A stretch of DNA of 64,000 bases from Sphingobium sp. 15-1 (GCF_013375535.1 NZ_JABXJG010000001.1:3142001-3206000), one strand, 5' to 3'; positions 24,321 to 32,262 are shown, counted from the stretch's first letter. The notes: generated by a model not told the origin, from the sequence alone. A program made the numbers and translations.

Positions 24321-24766
24321 CTCCTCTCCCCTTGTGGGAGAGGAAGGGGCCCGCGCGGCAAAGCCGCGTGGGAAGGTGAGGGGTAAGGCCCCAAACCCGA
24401 TGATCACCCGCGCACGTGAACTCCGCCGCAATGCAACCGAAGCCGAGCAGCGCCTCTGGAGCCTCCTCCGCGAAAAGCTGCCAAGCGCGAAGTTCCGTCG
24501 CCAAGTCCCCATCGGCCCCTATTATGCAGACTTCGCCTCTCATGCAGCCCGCCTGATCATCGAACTGGACGGCGGCCAGCATGATGAAGCGGTAGATGCG
24601 TCCCGCACGGCCTTCCTTGAAGGGGAAGGCTATCGCGTGATCCGCTTCTGGAACCATGAGTTGATGCAGAATATCGAAGGCGTGCTGGCAAGAATAGCGA
24701 CCTTCACCCTTCACCCTCCCATCGCTGGCGCGATGGGCCCCTCCCTCTCCCACAAGGGGAGAGGGT
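24321..24766. mobile_element. DUF559 cassette 2 between nrdA and nrdB
   Basis: Left arm 24321-24388 and right arm about 24701-24766 are inverted copies. Each reads outside-in as CTCTCCCCTTGTGGGAGAG (hairpin 1), then AGGGGCCC, then hairpin 2 (GCGCGGC/GCCGCG left, ATCGC/GCGAT right), then GGGAAGGTGAGGGGT-like inner ends. The DUF559 gene begins 12 bases inside the left arm and its tail is encoded by the right arm. The cassette starts 10 bases after the nrdA stop and ends 28 bases before nrdB, so it splits the reductase operon without damaging either gene. Same plan as 18420-18890. Confidence 0.78.
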
Positions 24767-24789
24767 CTGGTATAAGTTTCGCGGAGTAA
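24400..24789 (+). CDS. DUF559 domain protein (Vsr/PD-(D/E)XK-like endonuclease fold)
   Basis: A 129-residue protein from ATG 24400 (MITRARELRRNATEAEQRLW). Core segments KFRRQVPIGPYYADF, ARLIIELDGGQHDE and YRVIRFWNHELMQNIEGVL align with the protein at 18418-18822. Candidate catalytic acids are D in ADF and E/D in IELDG. The G-rich inner end of the left terminal arm (GGTGAGGGG) lies 15-20 bases upstream, a weak ribosome-binding site, so translation may be coupled to nrdA. Residues after about 108 (HPPIAGAMGPSLSHKGRG) are translated from the right terminal arm. The function is not established for the family. A nuclease role is inferred from the fold. Confidence 0.85.
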   Translation: MITRARELRRNATEAEQRLWSLLREKLPSAKFRRQVPIGPYYADFASHAARLIIELDGGQHDEAVDASRTAFLEGEGYRVIRFWNHELMQNIEGVLARIATFTLHPPIAGAMGPSLSHKGRGSGISFAE

Positions 24790-24794
24790 CCACC

Positions 24795-25850
24795 ATGCCC
24801 CTTCTTCAAGCCAGCAAGGTCTACAAGCCCTTCGAATATCCCTGGGCCTATGAGTTCTGGAAGCGCCAGCAGCAACTCCACTGGCTGCCGGAGGAAGTGC
24901 CGCTGGGCGAGGATTGCCGCGACTGGGCGCAGAAGCTCAGCGATCACGAACGCAATCTGCTGACCCAGATTTTCCGCTTCTTCACCCAGGCCGACGTGGA
25001 AGTGCAGGACTGCTACCACGACAAATATGGCCGCGTGTTCAAGCCGACCGAAATCAAGATGATGCTGACCGCGTTCAGCAACATGGAAACGGTGCATATC
25101 GCGGCCTACAGCCACCTGCTCGACACCATCGGTATGCCCGAAACCGAATATAGCGCCTTCATGCAATATAAGGAGATGAAGGACAAACACGACTATCTGG
25201 CGCAATTCGGCGTCGACACGGACGAGGATATCGCCAAGACGCTCGCCATGTTCGGCGGCTTCACCGAAGGGCTCCAGCTTTTCGCCTCCTTCGCCATGCT
25301 GATGAACTTCCCGCGCTTCAACAAGATGAAGGGCATGGGCCAGATCGTGAGCTGGTCGGTCCGCGACGAGACGCTGCACTGCGAAGGCATCATCCGCCTG
25401 TTCCACGCCTTCGTGAAGGAACGCGACTGCCTGACGCCGTCCGTCAAGGACGACATCATGGACATGTGCCAGAAGACGGTGCGCATCGAGGACGCGTTCA
25501 TCGACCTCGTCTTCGAAATGGGGCCGGTGCCGGGCATGACGCCCAAGGACATCAAGAAATATGTCCGCTACATTGCCGATTGGCGTCTGGGGCAGTTGGG
25601 CCTGAAGCCTATCTACATGATCGACGAGCACCCGCTCCCCTGGCTGACCCCGCTGCTGAACGGCGTGGAGCACGCCAACTTCTTCGAAACCCGCGCCACG
25701 GAATATTCGAAGGCGGCGACCCGCGGCCAGTGGAACGACGTCTGGGATGCCTTCGACCGCCGCACCAAGCTCAAGAGCAACCCTGCCGCCAATGCGGACG
25801 AAGCGGGCGACCCGGACATGTTCAAGGCGGCCGGGATCGCGGCGGAGTAA
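24795..25850 (+). CDS. nrdB: Class Ia ribonucleoside-diphosphate reductase, beta subunit
   Basis: A 351-residue radical-generating subunit. Iron-ligand segments are seen in NMETVHIAAYSHLLD (E, H and the tyrosyl-radical Tyr in the E-x2-H-x3-Y spacing of class Ia), GGFTEGLQLF and SVRDETLHCEG (E, E-x2-H). The C-terminal tail that docks on NrdA is present. The start ATG 24795 is 5 bases after the DUF559 stop codon. With the cassette between nrdA and nrdB, stoichiometric expression depends on read-through of the cassette hairpins or on an internal promoter. Confidence 0.96.
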   Translation: MPLLQASKVYKPFEYPWAYEFWKRQQQLHWLPEEVPLGEDCRDWAQKLSDHERNLLTQIFRFFTQADVEVQDCYHDKYGRVFKPTEIKMMLTAFSNMETVHIAAYSHLLDTIGMPETEYSAFMQYKEMKDKHDYLAQFGVDTDEDIAKTLAMFGGFTEGLQLFASFAMLMNFPRFNKMKGMGQIVSWSVRDETLHCEGIIRLFHAFVKERDCLTPSVKDDIMDMCQKTVRIEDAFIDLVFEMGPVPGMTPKDIKKYVRYIADWRLGQLGLKPIYMIDEHPLPWLTPLLNGVEHANFFETRATEYSKAATRGQWNDVWDAFDRRTKLKSNPAANADEAGDPDMFKAAGIAAE

Positions 25851-25979
25851 TCATGGATGGCGCGGGGCGATAGGCGGTTACGCACCTGTCCGGCGCATGA
25901 ACGCGTTGTTTTGTTCCGTTCATGCAACGTTTAGGCGCTTTGGGATGTTCTGCTTCCATTATAACCAAGGGAGCATCTC

Positions 25980-26480
25980 ATGAAGTTCACCCTGAAAGCT
26001 GCTTTCGCTGCCCTGTCGCTCGGCGCCGTGGTGCTGAGCGCGGCGCCCGCCGCCGCCGATCCGCCGCCCTGGGCTGGTCATGGCAAGCATGGCAATCCCG
26101 GCCATGGACGGGACGACTGGCGGCACGGTGGCAAGCATGACCGTGGCTACGACCGGCCCGGCCGCATCATCTACAGCTATGACTGGAATCGCCCCGACCC
26201 GCGCTATGGCCGCTATTATCGCCCCGACCGCTATTATCGCGGCGGTTACGATCCGATCCGCGTGACCCGCGGCACCCGCATCTATCGCGGCTATGACGAC
26301 CGCTATTATTGCCGCCGATCGGACGGCACCACCGGCCTGATCGTCGGCGCGGCGCTCGGCGGCTTGCTGGGCGGTCAGCTCGATCGCGGCCGCTCGAACA
26401 CCGCGGGCGTCATCATCGGTGCGGGCGCCGGGGCGCTGCTCGGCCGCGAAATCGACCGGGGCAGCCTGAGTTGCCGCTAA
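25980..26480 (+). CDS. Exported glycine-zipper protein
   Basis: 166 residues. A signal peptide (KLAAFAALS-type, cut after APAAA near residue 26) is followed by a His/Gly/Arg/Tyr-rich middle (about 30-110, RYYRPDRYYRGGYD) and a C-terminal glycine-zipper 2TM segment (about 118-160, GLIVGAALGGLLGGQLDRG, VIIGAGAGALLGREID). Such proteins are periplasmic or outer-membrane-associated, and the zipper can self-assemble. AAGGGAGC lies just upstream of ATG 25980. No partner gene gives a specific role. Confidence 0.85.
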   Translation: MKFTLKAAFAALSLGAVVLSAAPAAADPPPWAGHGKHGNPGHGRDDWRHGGKHDRGYDRPGRIIYSYDWNRPDPRYGRYYRPDRYYRGGYDPIRVTRGTRIYRGYDDRYYCRRSDGTTGLIVGAALGGLLGGQLDRGRSNTAGVIIGAGAGALLGREIDRGSLSCR

Positions 26481-26486
26481 GGGATG

Positions 26487-26519
26487 AAAGGAGGGAGGCG
26501 CTTGTCCTCCCTCCTTTCG
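26487..26519. terminator. Bidirectional terminator
   Basis: AAAGGAGGGAGG (26487-26498) pairs perfectly with CCTCCCTCCTTT (26506-26517) across a short loop, between two convergent genes. A/T runs at the stem base suit termination on both strands. Confidence 0.8.
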
Positions 26520-26526
26520 CTCCAGC

Positions 26527-27114
26527 TCAACACCAGGGGTGCCGCGCCCCGTCCCATTCCCGCGCCAGCCCTTCGACCACCAGCATCTCCCCGATCGACT
26601 GTCCGCCCCGCGTAACCACCCGCAGCGAGCGCCCATAGCGATCCGTCTCCCGATCCCCGCTTTCCAGCGAAAAGGGACCGGCATTCATCAGCGCCTGCAA
26701 CCGCTGGGTCGCCTGCGCGCCCAACGCCGCCTCTTCCGGACAGCGCGGCGGATGAGTTTCCGGCGCGTCTATATCCATCACCCGCACCTTCTCGCCCTCG
26801 AACCAGAAGGTATCGCCGTCGACCACGCAATTGGTCCCGCCGCCGCTGTGGCAAAAGCCGAAGCGCGCCGAGAGGTTGTCGCCCGCAACGGGCGCCGCGA
26901 CCTCCCGCCGGGCGTTCTGAAAGCGCTGCGCCAGTTCCGGACCAAACCAGCCAAGCCCGGCGCCGATCAGCACCCCGCCAGTCACCAGCGCCGTGAGGGA
27001 AGGGCCCTTCGCCCTCTTCCGCAACCTGCCCTGACCCGCCCGGCGCGCCTCCGCCAGCCACACCTGCTCGCCGCGCTTTGTCCTCGATCCTTGTTTTCTC
27101 GATCCTGGCCTCAT
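26527..27114 (-). CDS. Thermonuclease-like (SNase) protein with N-terminal membrane helix
   Basis: 195 residues. A basic cytoplasmic start is followed by one hydrophobic helix (about 40-56, SLTALVTGGVLIGAGLGWF) and a staphylococcal-nuclease-type domain. VVDGDTFWFEGEKVRVMDID plus APETHPP is the DGDT...R...DAPE core, followed by LESGDRETDRYGRSLRVV with the catalytic Glu and Arg. It would be anchored with the nuclease outside the cytoplasm. It could degrade extracellular DNA or RNA or act in the envelope (inference). Convergent with the glycine-zipper gene across a shared terminator. Confidence 0.88.
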   Translation of the reverse strand: MRPGSRKQGSRTKRGEQVWLAEARRAGQGRLRKRAKGPSLTALVTGGVLIGAGLGWFGPELAQRFQNARREVAAPVAGDNLSARFGFCHSGGGTNCVVDGDTFWFEGEKVRVMDIDAPETHPPRCPEEAALGAQATQRLQALMNAGPFSLESGDRETDRYGRSLRVVTRGGQSIGEMLVVEGLAREWDGARHPWC

Positions 27115-27230
27115 GACGCGGCCATAACGAAAGCCGCGTCCCCCGTCTCGCGCGAAAGCCTCCGAATTTGATGCGAATCAATGACGGCTCCTCTTCAATC
27201 GCCACGCTGCTCTCGTCAGCAGGAGGCTCC

Positions 27231-27623
27231 ATGACCACCCCTTATGCACGCATCGGCGGCGAACCGGCCATCGCCGCCATCGCCAACCGCTTCTACGATC
27301 TGATCGAACGGGAGCCGGGCTTTGCCGACCTGCGCGCCCTCCACGCGGCGGACCTGAGCGCCGTCCGTCATGGTCTCACCCGCTTTCTTTCAGGTTGGGC
27401 GGGTGGTCCCCGCGACTGGTTCGAGCGCGGCCAATGCGTGATGTCGCTGCACCGCGTCTTCCCGATCACGCCAGCCTTGGCCGGCCAATGGTCCGCCGCT
27501 ATGACCAGCGCGATCGAGGCGCAACCTGGCCTTGACCCGCAACTCGCCCTGGCGATGGCGCAGGCGCTCGATCATATGGCTCATGCCATGGTCAATCTGT
27601 CGTTGGACCAGGACGCCGCCTGA
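27231..27623 (+). CDS. Truncated (group II-like) haemoglobin
   Basis: A 130-residue globin from ATG 27231, preceded by AGGAGG. The start MTTPYARIGGEPAIAAIANRF is typical. The proximal His is in MSLHRVFPIT and Trp in AGQWSAAM, the helix F-G-H pattern of TrHbO-type truncated globins. These bind O2 or NO and are linked to stress or microaerobic physiology. The upstream frame from 27168 is not supported. Confidence 0.85.
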   Translation: MTTPYARIGGEPAIAAIANRFYDLIEREPGFADLRALHAADLSAVRHGLTRFLSGWAGGPRDWFERGQCVMSLHRVFPITPALAGQWSAAMTSAIEAQPGLDPQLALAMAQALDHMAHAMVNLSLDQDAA

Positions 27624-27648
27624 GGCTTTTTTTGGCTTTAGGCGCCCC

Positions 27649-27736
27649 GTGTTCCTGCGAAGGCAGGAACCCAGTCCAGACGATGCAATGATACACGGAG
27701 GGCAGGACTGGGCTCCTGCCTGCGCAGGAGCACCGT
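27649..27736. repeat. Family B palindromic repeat, copy 3
   Basis: Arms CGTGTTCCTGCGAAGGCAGG and GGGCTCCTGCCTGCGCAGGA flank a spacer of about 30 bases. The arms have diverged from each other (TTCC versus CTCC), although each remains a good hairpin. GGCTTTAGGCGCC upstream and CTATGAGGAAGC / GCGGACCGCCTTCCACC downstream match the flanks of other copies. Confidence 0.88.
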
Positions 27737-27770
27737 GCACTATGAGGAAGCACGCGGACCGCCTTCCACC

Positions 27771-28082
27771 CTAATCTTCCTCCTCATCCTCGGTCGGGCC
27801 GAGGCTATCCTCCTCATCATCCATCTGGGGCTCTCCGGCAAAGGCATCGGTGTCGATCCGTCCGGACCGGTCCATTTCCTTCATCCTGTCCACCAGATCG
27901 GGAGTGTCGTCGGGCAATATCTGCGCTGGATTGGGCCTGCCGCCATGCTCGCTCTCCTCGGCCGGATCGGTCGAACGAACCCGCGCATCCTCGGCCACAT
28001 CCTGCGCCTGCGAACCGCGTTCGGCTTGTTCGCTATTCTCCTCGTCGGGGTCGGGGAAGCGGTTCTTGTCGGCATCGTCCAC
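27771..28082 (-). CDS. Small acidic hypothetical protein
   Basis: 103 residues from a GTG at 28082 with AAGGAG 8 bases upstream (MDDADKNRFPDPDEENSEQA). The protein is very rich in Asp and Glu, has no hydrophobic segment, and ends EEDSLGPTEDEEED. A middle segment (GGRPNPAQILPDDTPDLVDR) looks folded or binding-prone. I recognise no family. Similar acidic small proteins occur in sphingomonads, but I recall no function. The longer frame to 28247 overlaps the divergent RidA gene and is rejected. Confidence 0.7.
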   Translation of the reverse strand: MDDADKNRFPDPDEENSEQAERGSQAQDVAEDARVRSTDPAEESEHGGRPNPAQILPDDTPDLVDRMKEMDRSGRIDTDAFAGEPQMDDEEDSLGPTEDEEED

Positions 28083-28230
28083 CGCATGTCTCCTTCGCCC
28101 CACCAACGGGCCAATCAAGCGCCTGTTCCGCGAGGCGCAAAAGGCGCTGGACAGCACCCCGCCGACCGGGCAAGAGCCGCGACGATCCTTTCCGCCCCAT
28201 GGCTCTTCGCTCTGCACAAAGGGAATCCCC

Positions 28231-28611
28231 ATGCCCCGCCAGCTCATTTCCTCCGGCTCGCCTTTCGAGGCGCAGGTCGGCTATTCGCGCGCCGTCGTCC
28301 AGGGCGACTGGTGCTTCGTCGCCGGCACCACCGGCACCGATCCTGAAACCAAGGCGATGCCCGAAAGCGTCGTCGATCAGGGCCGGAATGCGCTGAAGGT
28401 GATCGGACGGGCGCTGGAAGAGGCGGGCTTCTCCTTCGCTGACGTGGTGCGCGTGACCTATTACATCACCGATCCGGCCTATTGGGACGTGCTGGGCGAA
28501 GCGACCGCGTCTGTGTTCGGAGACATCCGTCCCACCGCGAGCTGCATCGTCACCGGCCTCATCAAGCCGGAGATGAAGATCGAGATCGAAGTCACCGCCT
28601 TCAAAGGATAA
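28231..28611 (+). CDS. RidA/YjgF family enamine/imine deaminase
   Basis: A 126-residue protein, the normal size for this trimeric family. It has the SSGSPFEAQVGYSRAVVQGD start, the EGFVAGTTGTD-type strand, and the conserved C-terminal Arg and Glu segment (DIRPTASCIVTGLIKPEMKI with EIEVTAF). RidA hydrolyses reactive enamines made by PLP enzymes. Some subfamilies do other chemistry. It is first in a tight operon with the ArsC-like and GDPD genes. Confidence 0.92.
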   Translation: MPRQLISSGSPFEAQVGYSRAVVQGDWCFVAGTTGTDPETKAMPESVVDQGRNALKVIGRALEEAGFSFADVVRVTYYITDPAYWDVLGEATASVFGDIRPTASCIVTGLIKPEMKIEIEVTAFKG

Positions 28612-28616
28612 GCCCC

Positions 28617-28973
28617 ATGCTGACCATGTACGGCATCAAGAATTGCGACACGATCAAGAAGGCGCGCAATTTCCTGGACAATAGCGGCAAGGCCTACAGC
28701 TTCCACGACTATAAGGTGTCCGGCGTCGACGAGATGGCGCTGCGCGGCTGGGTCGAGGAACATGGGTGGGAAACGATCCTCAACCGCTCCGGCACGACCT
28801 TCAAGGCGCTGGACGCCGGGGACAAGGCGCATATTGACGCCGACAAGGCGGTGCTGCTGATGATGAGCAATCCCTCGATGATCAAGCGCCCGATCCTGGA
28901 CCTGGGCGGCCGCACCATCGTCGGCTTCAAGGCGACCACCTATGAGGACGCGCTGGAGGGCGTGAAGGCATGA
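28617..28973 (+). CDS. ArsC/Spx-family protein (YffB-like)
   Basis: A 118-residue thioredoxin-fold protein with MYGIKNCDTIKKARNFL (single Cys, the CDT/CxT(I/V)KKA pattern), the SFHDYKVSG strand, and the C-terminal PSMIKRPILDLG plus VGF(K) segment. YffB-like members carry the ArsC fold but are not proven arsenate reductases, and no ars operon is nearby. It starts 5 bases after ridA and overlaps the next gene by 4 bases (ATGA). Confidence 0.88.
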   Translation: MLTMYGIKNCDTIKKARNFLDNSGKAYSFHDYKVSGVDEMALRGWVEEHGWETILNRSGTTFKALDAGDKAHIDADKAVLLMMSNPSMIKRPILDLGGRTIVGFKATTYEDALEGVKA

Positions 28974-30010
28974 TCCTGGGGAGGATGCTCCGAAGCTTCG
29001 CCATCCTCCTCCTCAGCTTTTTGACGGTGGCGCCCGCGATGGCCGAACCTTTCATCATCGCCCATCGCGGCGCCAGCGGCGAGCGGCCCGAACATACGCT
29101 CGCCGCCTATGAACGGGCGATCGACCAGGGCGCCGACTATATCGAGCCCGATCTGGTGCTGACCCGGGACGGCGTCCTCGTCGCCCGGCATGAAAATGAG
29201 ATTGGCGGCACCACCGATGTCGCGGATCACCCCGAATTCGCCGCCCGCAGGACGACCAAGACCATCGACGGCCAGTCCGTCACCGGCTGGTTCACGGAGG
29301 ATTTCACCCTGGCCGAGCTGCGCACCCTGCGCGCCCGCGAGCGTCTGGCTGAACTTCGCCCCGCCAACAGCCGCTTCAACGATCTCTACCCGATCCCGAC
29401 CTTCGAGGAGATATTGAAGCTGGTCCGCGCCAAGGAGGCGGAAACCGGCCGCCGCATCGGCCTTTATCCCGAAACCAAGCATCCGAGCTATTTCGCCGGC
29501 ATCGGCTTGCCGCATCAGGCGCCGTTGCTCGCGCTGCTCAGCCAATATGGCTATCAGACGGAGGCCGATCCGGTCTTCATCCAATCCTTCGAGGTCGGCA
29601 ATCTGAAGGCCCTGCGCGCCGCGTCCCGGCTGCGCCTGATCCAGCTCGTCGAGGGCGAGGGCGGTCCCGCCGACGAGCCGGGCACGACCTATGCCGACAT
29701 GATGAGGACGCAGGGGTTGCAGCAGATAGCGGACTATGCGGACGGCATCGGTCCGGCGGCCGCCATGGCGCTGGCGCCCGAGGGGCCGACGGGTCTTGTC
29801 GACCGCGCTCATCAGGCAGGGCTGCAAGTCCATGTCTGGACGCTGCGCATGGAGAATGGCTTCCTGCCCGTGGCCTTCCAGCGCCCCGACGATCCGCAGG
29901 GCCGGGGGGACTTTGCCGGCTATGTCCGGGCGGTCGCCGGCACGGGCGTCGATGCCATGTTCAGCGATTTTCCGAAACAGGCGCGCCAGGCGTTGAATCC
30001 CGCACCCTGA
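28970..30010 (+). CDS. Periplasmic glycerophosphodiester phosphodiesterase
   Basis: 346 residues. A signal peptide (SFAILLLSFLTVAPAMA) is followed by the GDPD TIM barrel: IIAHRGASGERPEHTLAAY (catalytic His), DYIEPDLVLTRDGVLVARHE (Glu/Asp metal ligands and second His) and YPETKHPSYF. It hydrolyses glycerophosphodiesters to glycerol-3-phosphate and an alcohol, salvaging lipid breakdown products. It resembles GlpQ more than cytoplasmic UgpQ because of the signal peptide. It overlaps the ArsC-like gene and ends the operon. Confidence 0.93.
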   Translation: MILGRMLRSFAILLLSFLTVAPAMAEPFIIAHRGASGERPEHTLAAYERAIDQGADYIEPDLVLTRDGVLVARHENEIGGTTDVADHPEFAARRTTKTIDGQSVTGWFTEDFTLAELRTLRARERLAELRPANSRFNDLYPIPTFEEILKLVRAKEAETGRRIGLYPETKHPSYFAGIGLPHQAPLLALLSQYGYQTEADPVFIQSFEVGNLKALRAASRLRLIQLVEGEGGPADEPGTTYADMMRTQGLQQIADYADGIGPAAAMALAPEGPTGLVDRAHQAGLQVHVWTLRMENGFLPVAFQRPDDPQGRGDFAGYVRAVAGTGVDAMFSDFPKQARQALNPAP

Positions 30011-30049
30011 TGACTTGTCAAATCTTCGGCGGGAGCGAATAACAGCCCT

Positions 30050-30475
30050 ATGCTTTCGCAGAAGACCCGTTACGCCATCCGTGCCCTCCAGCATCTCGCA
30101 GACCGCTACCGGCAAGGTCCGGTGCCCCTGAACGAGATCGCCACGCGCCAGAATATCCCGTCCAAATTCCTGACGGTGATCCTGTCGGAACTGGCGCGCG
30201 AGGGCTTGGTGGCGACGCAGCGGGGGCGGGACGGCGGCTATTGGCTGGCGCTGGCGCCGGTCGACATCAGCTATGGCGATATCGTCCGGCTGACGCGAGG
30301 GTCGCTGGCGCTCACGCCCTGCGCGAGCCGCTTCGCGCATGAGACCTGCACCAACTGCCTGCCCGAATCGGAATGCCGCCTGCATCGCGTGATGCTCCGC
30401 GTGCGCGACGAAACGGCCAAGGTGCTGGACAGCATCAGCCTGGCGGAACCCTTCGCGACCGAGGAAATGGGGTAG
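30050..30475 (+). CDS. Rrf2-family transcriptional regulator
   Basis: A 141-residue winged-helix regulator (MLSQKTRYAIRALQHLADRY, IPSKFLTVILSELAREGLV, GRDGGYWLALAP) with three or four Cys in a loop (PCASRF, TCTNCLPESEC). IscR and NsrR use Cys at this place to bind an Fe-S cluster, so this protein probably senses redox, NO or cluster status. The family member is not identifiable. It begins 39 bases after the GDPD gene and may be part of that transcript. Its targets are unknown. Confidence 0.9.
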   Translation: MLSQKTRYAIRALQHLADRYRQGPVPLNEIATRQNIPSKFLTVILSELAREGLVATQRGRDGGYWLALAPVDISYGDIVRLTRGSLALTPCASRFAHETCTNCLPESECRLHRVMLRVRDETAKVLDSISLAEPFATEEMG

Positions 30476-30512
30476 GGGCGGCCTTTTGGCCATCAGTTGC
30501 CACTAAGCGCGC

Positions 30513-30624
30513 CGTGTTCCTGCGAAGGCAGGAACCCAGTCCTGCCCTTGGCGGATCATCGCACCGTTTGAACTAGGCTCTCGCGAGCCACTCGTCTCGT
30601 TCGAGTGCCTTCGCAGGAGCACGG
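30513..30624. repeat. Family B palindromic repeat, copy 4 (variant B2)
   Basis: The left arm is normal (GTGTTCCTGCGAAGGCAGGA). The right arm has an extra hairpin-forming block of about 30 bases (GGCTCTCGCGAGCC ... GTTCGAGTGC) inserted before CTTCGCAGGAGCACGG. The same B2 form is seen at 43954 and 58468. Conserved flank bases extend to about 30485 and 30670. The rest of the 274-base gap to the next gene holds no ORF I can support. Confidence 0.85.
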
Positions 30625-30749
30625 TATGCCTGAGGCAACTGCCGCGATCAGAACGTCTGCCTTCCACCCCACCCTCCAACCCAACCGCAAAACACCCCGC
30701 TCCTCGTCAAAGCCTTGCGCCCGGCCCGCAGCTTCGCCACATCAGCGCC

Positions 30750-31406
30750 ATGACGACTCCCCCTCTCAAAGCCGCCCTGATCCCCGTCACCCCGCTCCAG
30801 CAGAATTGCACGCTCTTCTGGTGCACGGCGACCAATCGCGGCGCCTTCGTCGATCCGGGCGGCGATCTGCCCATGCTGAAAAAGGCCGCCGAGCAGCATG
30901 GCGTCACCATCGAGAAGATCCTCGTCACCCACGGCCATATCGACCATTGCGGCCAGGCAGGCATCCTCGCCCGCGATCTGGGCGTGTCGATCGAAGGGCC
31001 GCATGAGGCCGACCGCTTCTGGATCGACCGGCTGGGCGAGGACGGCGCCAAATATGGCATCAACGGCGAAAGCTTTGAACCCGACCGCTGGCTCCACGAC
31101 GGCGATCAGGTGACGGTCGGCAACCTCACGCTCGACGTCTATCATTGCCCCGGCCATACGCCCGGCCATGTCGTCTTCCACCATGCGCCAAGCAAGCTCG
31201 CCATCGTCGGGGACGTGCTGTTCCAGGGCTCGATCGGCCGCACCGACTTCCCGATGGGCAATCATCAGGATCTGATCGACGCGATCACCGGCAAGCTCTG
31301 GCCCCTGGGCGGCGACACGGCCTTCGTCCCCGGCCACGGCCCGATGAGCAATTTCGCCCATGAACGCCGCACCAATCCCTTCGTGGGGGATGCCGTGCTG
31401 GCCTGA
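30750..31406 (+). CDS. Metallo-beta-lactamase-fold hydrolase (glyoxalase II / YcbL-like)
   Basis: A 218-residue single-domain enzyme. Metal ligands are in LVTHGHIDHCGQ (HxHxDH), YHCPGHTPGH and IVGDVLF, with a last His in PGHGPMSNF. The N-terminal LIPVTPLQQNCTLFWC matches YcbL-type hydrolases, which act like glyoxalase II on thioesters. Both metal sites look complete. It lacks the long C-terminal domain of GloB, so the natural substrate may differ. Confidence 0.9.
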   Translation: MTTPPLKAALIPVTPLQQNCTLFWCTATNRGAFVDPGGDLPMLKKAAEQHGVTIEKILVTHGHIDHCGQAGILARDLGVSIEGPHEADRFWIDRLGEDGAKYGINGESFEPDRWLHDGDQVTVGNLTLDVYHCPGHTPGHVVFHHAPSKLAIVGDVLFQGSIGRTDFPMGNHQDLIDAITGKLWPLGGDTAFVPGHGPMSNFAHERRTNPFVGDAVLA

Positions 31407-31408
31407 TC

Positions 31409-31840
31409 CTACCGAATCATCGCCATGGCGGGCGGCGCGGGCACCTCCCGCGTCGCGCCATAGGCGACGTAAAGCGCCACCACCGCCATCCCGACCATCA
31501 CCGCCCAGGTCAGCAGCGCCCCGCCCGCGCGCCAGACGGTCGGCTTTTCCGCATCCATCCCGAATGCATGGGCGATTCGCGCCGCCGCCAGCACCAGCGC
31601 CGCGCCCCAGAGCCAGATCGACGCGCCGACCGCCAGTTCCACCAGCCCGAAGAGAATCAGCGTCACCGGCACATATTCGACGAAATTGGCGTGCGCCCGC
31701 ATCCGCTTCGCCAGCAGCGCGCTGCCGCCATCGCCGTGCAGCACCTGGTCCGCCATCCGGATTCGCGCGCAGCGAATCCCCAGCCACATGTTGAGCAGCG
31801 CGCAGGCCGCGGCCAGCGTCAGCGTGATCGGCAACAACAT
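31409..31840 (-). CDS. MAPEG-family membrane protein
   Basis: A 143-residue integral membrane protein with four predicted helices. The MAPEG signature is recognisable: RIRMADQVLHGDGGSALLAK, RMRAHANFVEYVPVTLILFG, and the third-helix IAHAFGMD. Eukaryotic relatives act in glutathione and eicosanoid metabolism. Bacterial members are mostly uncharacterised. It converges with the hydrolase gene with only 2 bases between stop codons. GGGGGA precedes ATG 31840. Confidence 0.88.
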   Translation of the reverse strand: MLLPITLTLAAACALLNMWLGIRCARIRMADQVLHGDGGSALLAKRMRAHANFVEYVPVTLILFGLVELAVGASIWLWGAALVLAAARIAHAFGMDAEKPTVWRAGGALLTWAVMVGMAVVALYVAYGATREVPAPPAMAMIR

Positions 31841-31906
31841 CGGATTTCCCCCGCATTATCGTGACGCCGTCAGAATAAGGCGGCGGGATGCGGGGGCAAG
31901 AAGGAC

Positions 31907-31934
31907 TTGCACCATGCCCAAAAAACGCTATAGG
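31907..31934 (+). promoter_or_regulatory. Candidate sigma-70-type promoter of rpmF-plsX-fabH
   Basis: TTGCAC (31907-31912) and TATAGG (31929-31934), 16 bases apart, lie 114 bases upstream of the rpmF start. Nothing else in the gap after the MAPEG gene explains transcription of the operon. The boxes are near-consensus for the alphaproteobacterial housekeeping sigma factor. Confidence 0.45.
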
Positions 31935-32047
31935 CGCAGGGCTTCGCGATCATCCGGGCCGCATGGGTCTGCGGCGCCGTTGGCGTCGACATCCATCGGA
32001 TACGGCCAGTCGCACTAACAGATCAATTTATGGAATAAGGTGCCGAC

Positions 32048-32227
32048 ATGGCTGTCCCCAAGAGGAAAACGTCCCCGTCCCGCCGTGGCATGCGCCGCAG
32101 CCATGACTCGCTGCGCGTCGAGGCCTATCAGGAATGCTCGAACTGCGGCGAACTGAAGCGTCCGCACAATCTGTGCGACGCCTGCGGCCATTATAACGGT
32201 CGCGAAGTCGTCGCCGTCGGGGCCTGA
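32048..32227 (+). CDS. rpmF: 50S ribosomal protein L32
   Basis: 59 residues. It starts [20 protein letters not shown], the invariant L32 start, and carries two CxxC pairs ([18 protein letters not shown]) that form the zinc knuckle. The zinc-type (C+) version is intact. It is followed by plsX after 35 bases, the same order as in many proteobacteria, linking ribosome and phospholipid synthesis genes. Confidence 0.95.
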   Translation: MAVPKRKTSPSRRGMRRSHDSLRVEAYQECSNCGELKRPHNLCDACGHYNGREVVAVGA

Positions 32228-32262
32228 CGCTCAAGCATTTCTCCTGAAAAGGGTGCGTTAAC

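Noticed and set aside
31914..32018. A 34-codon ORF upstream of rpmF (MPKKRYRRRASRSSGPHGSA...)
   Set aside because: It begins between the candidate -35 and -10 boxes, has no ribosome-binding site, and looks like leader sequence.
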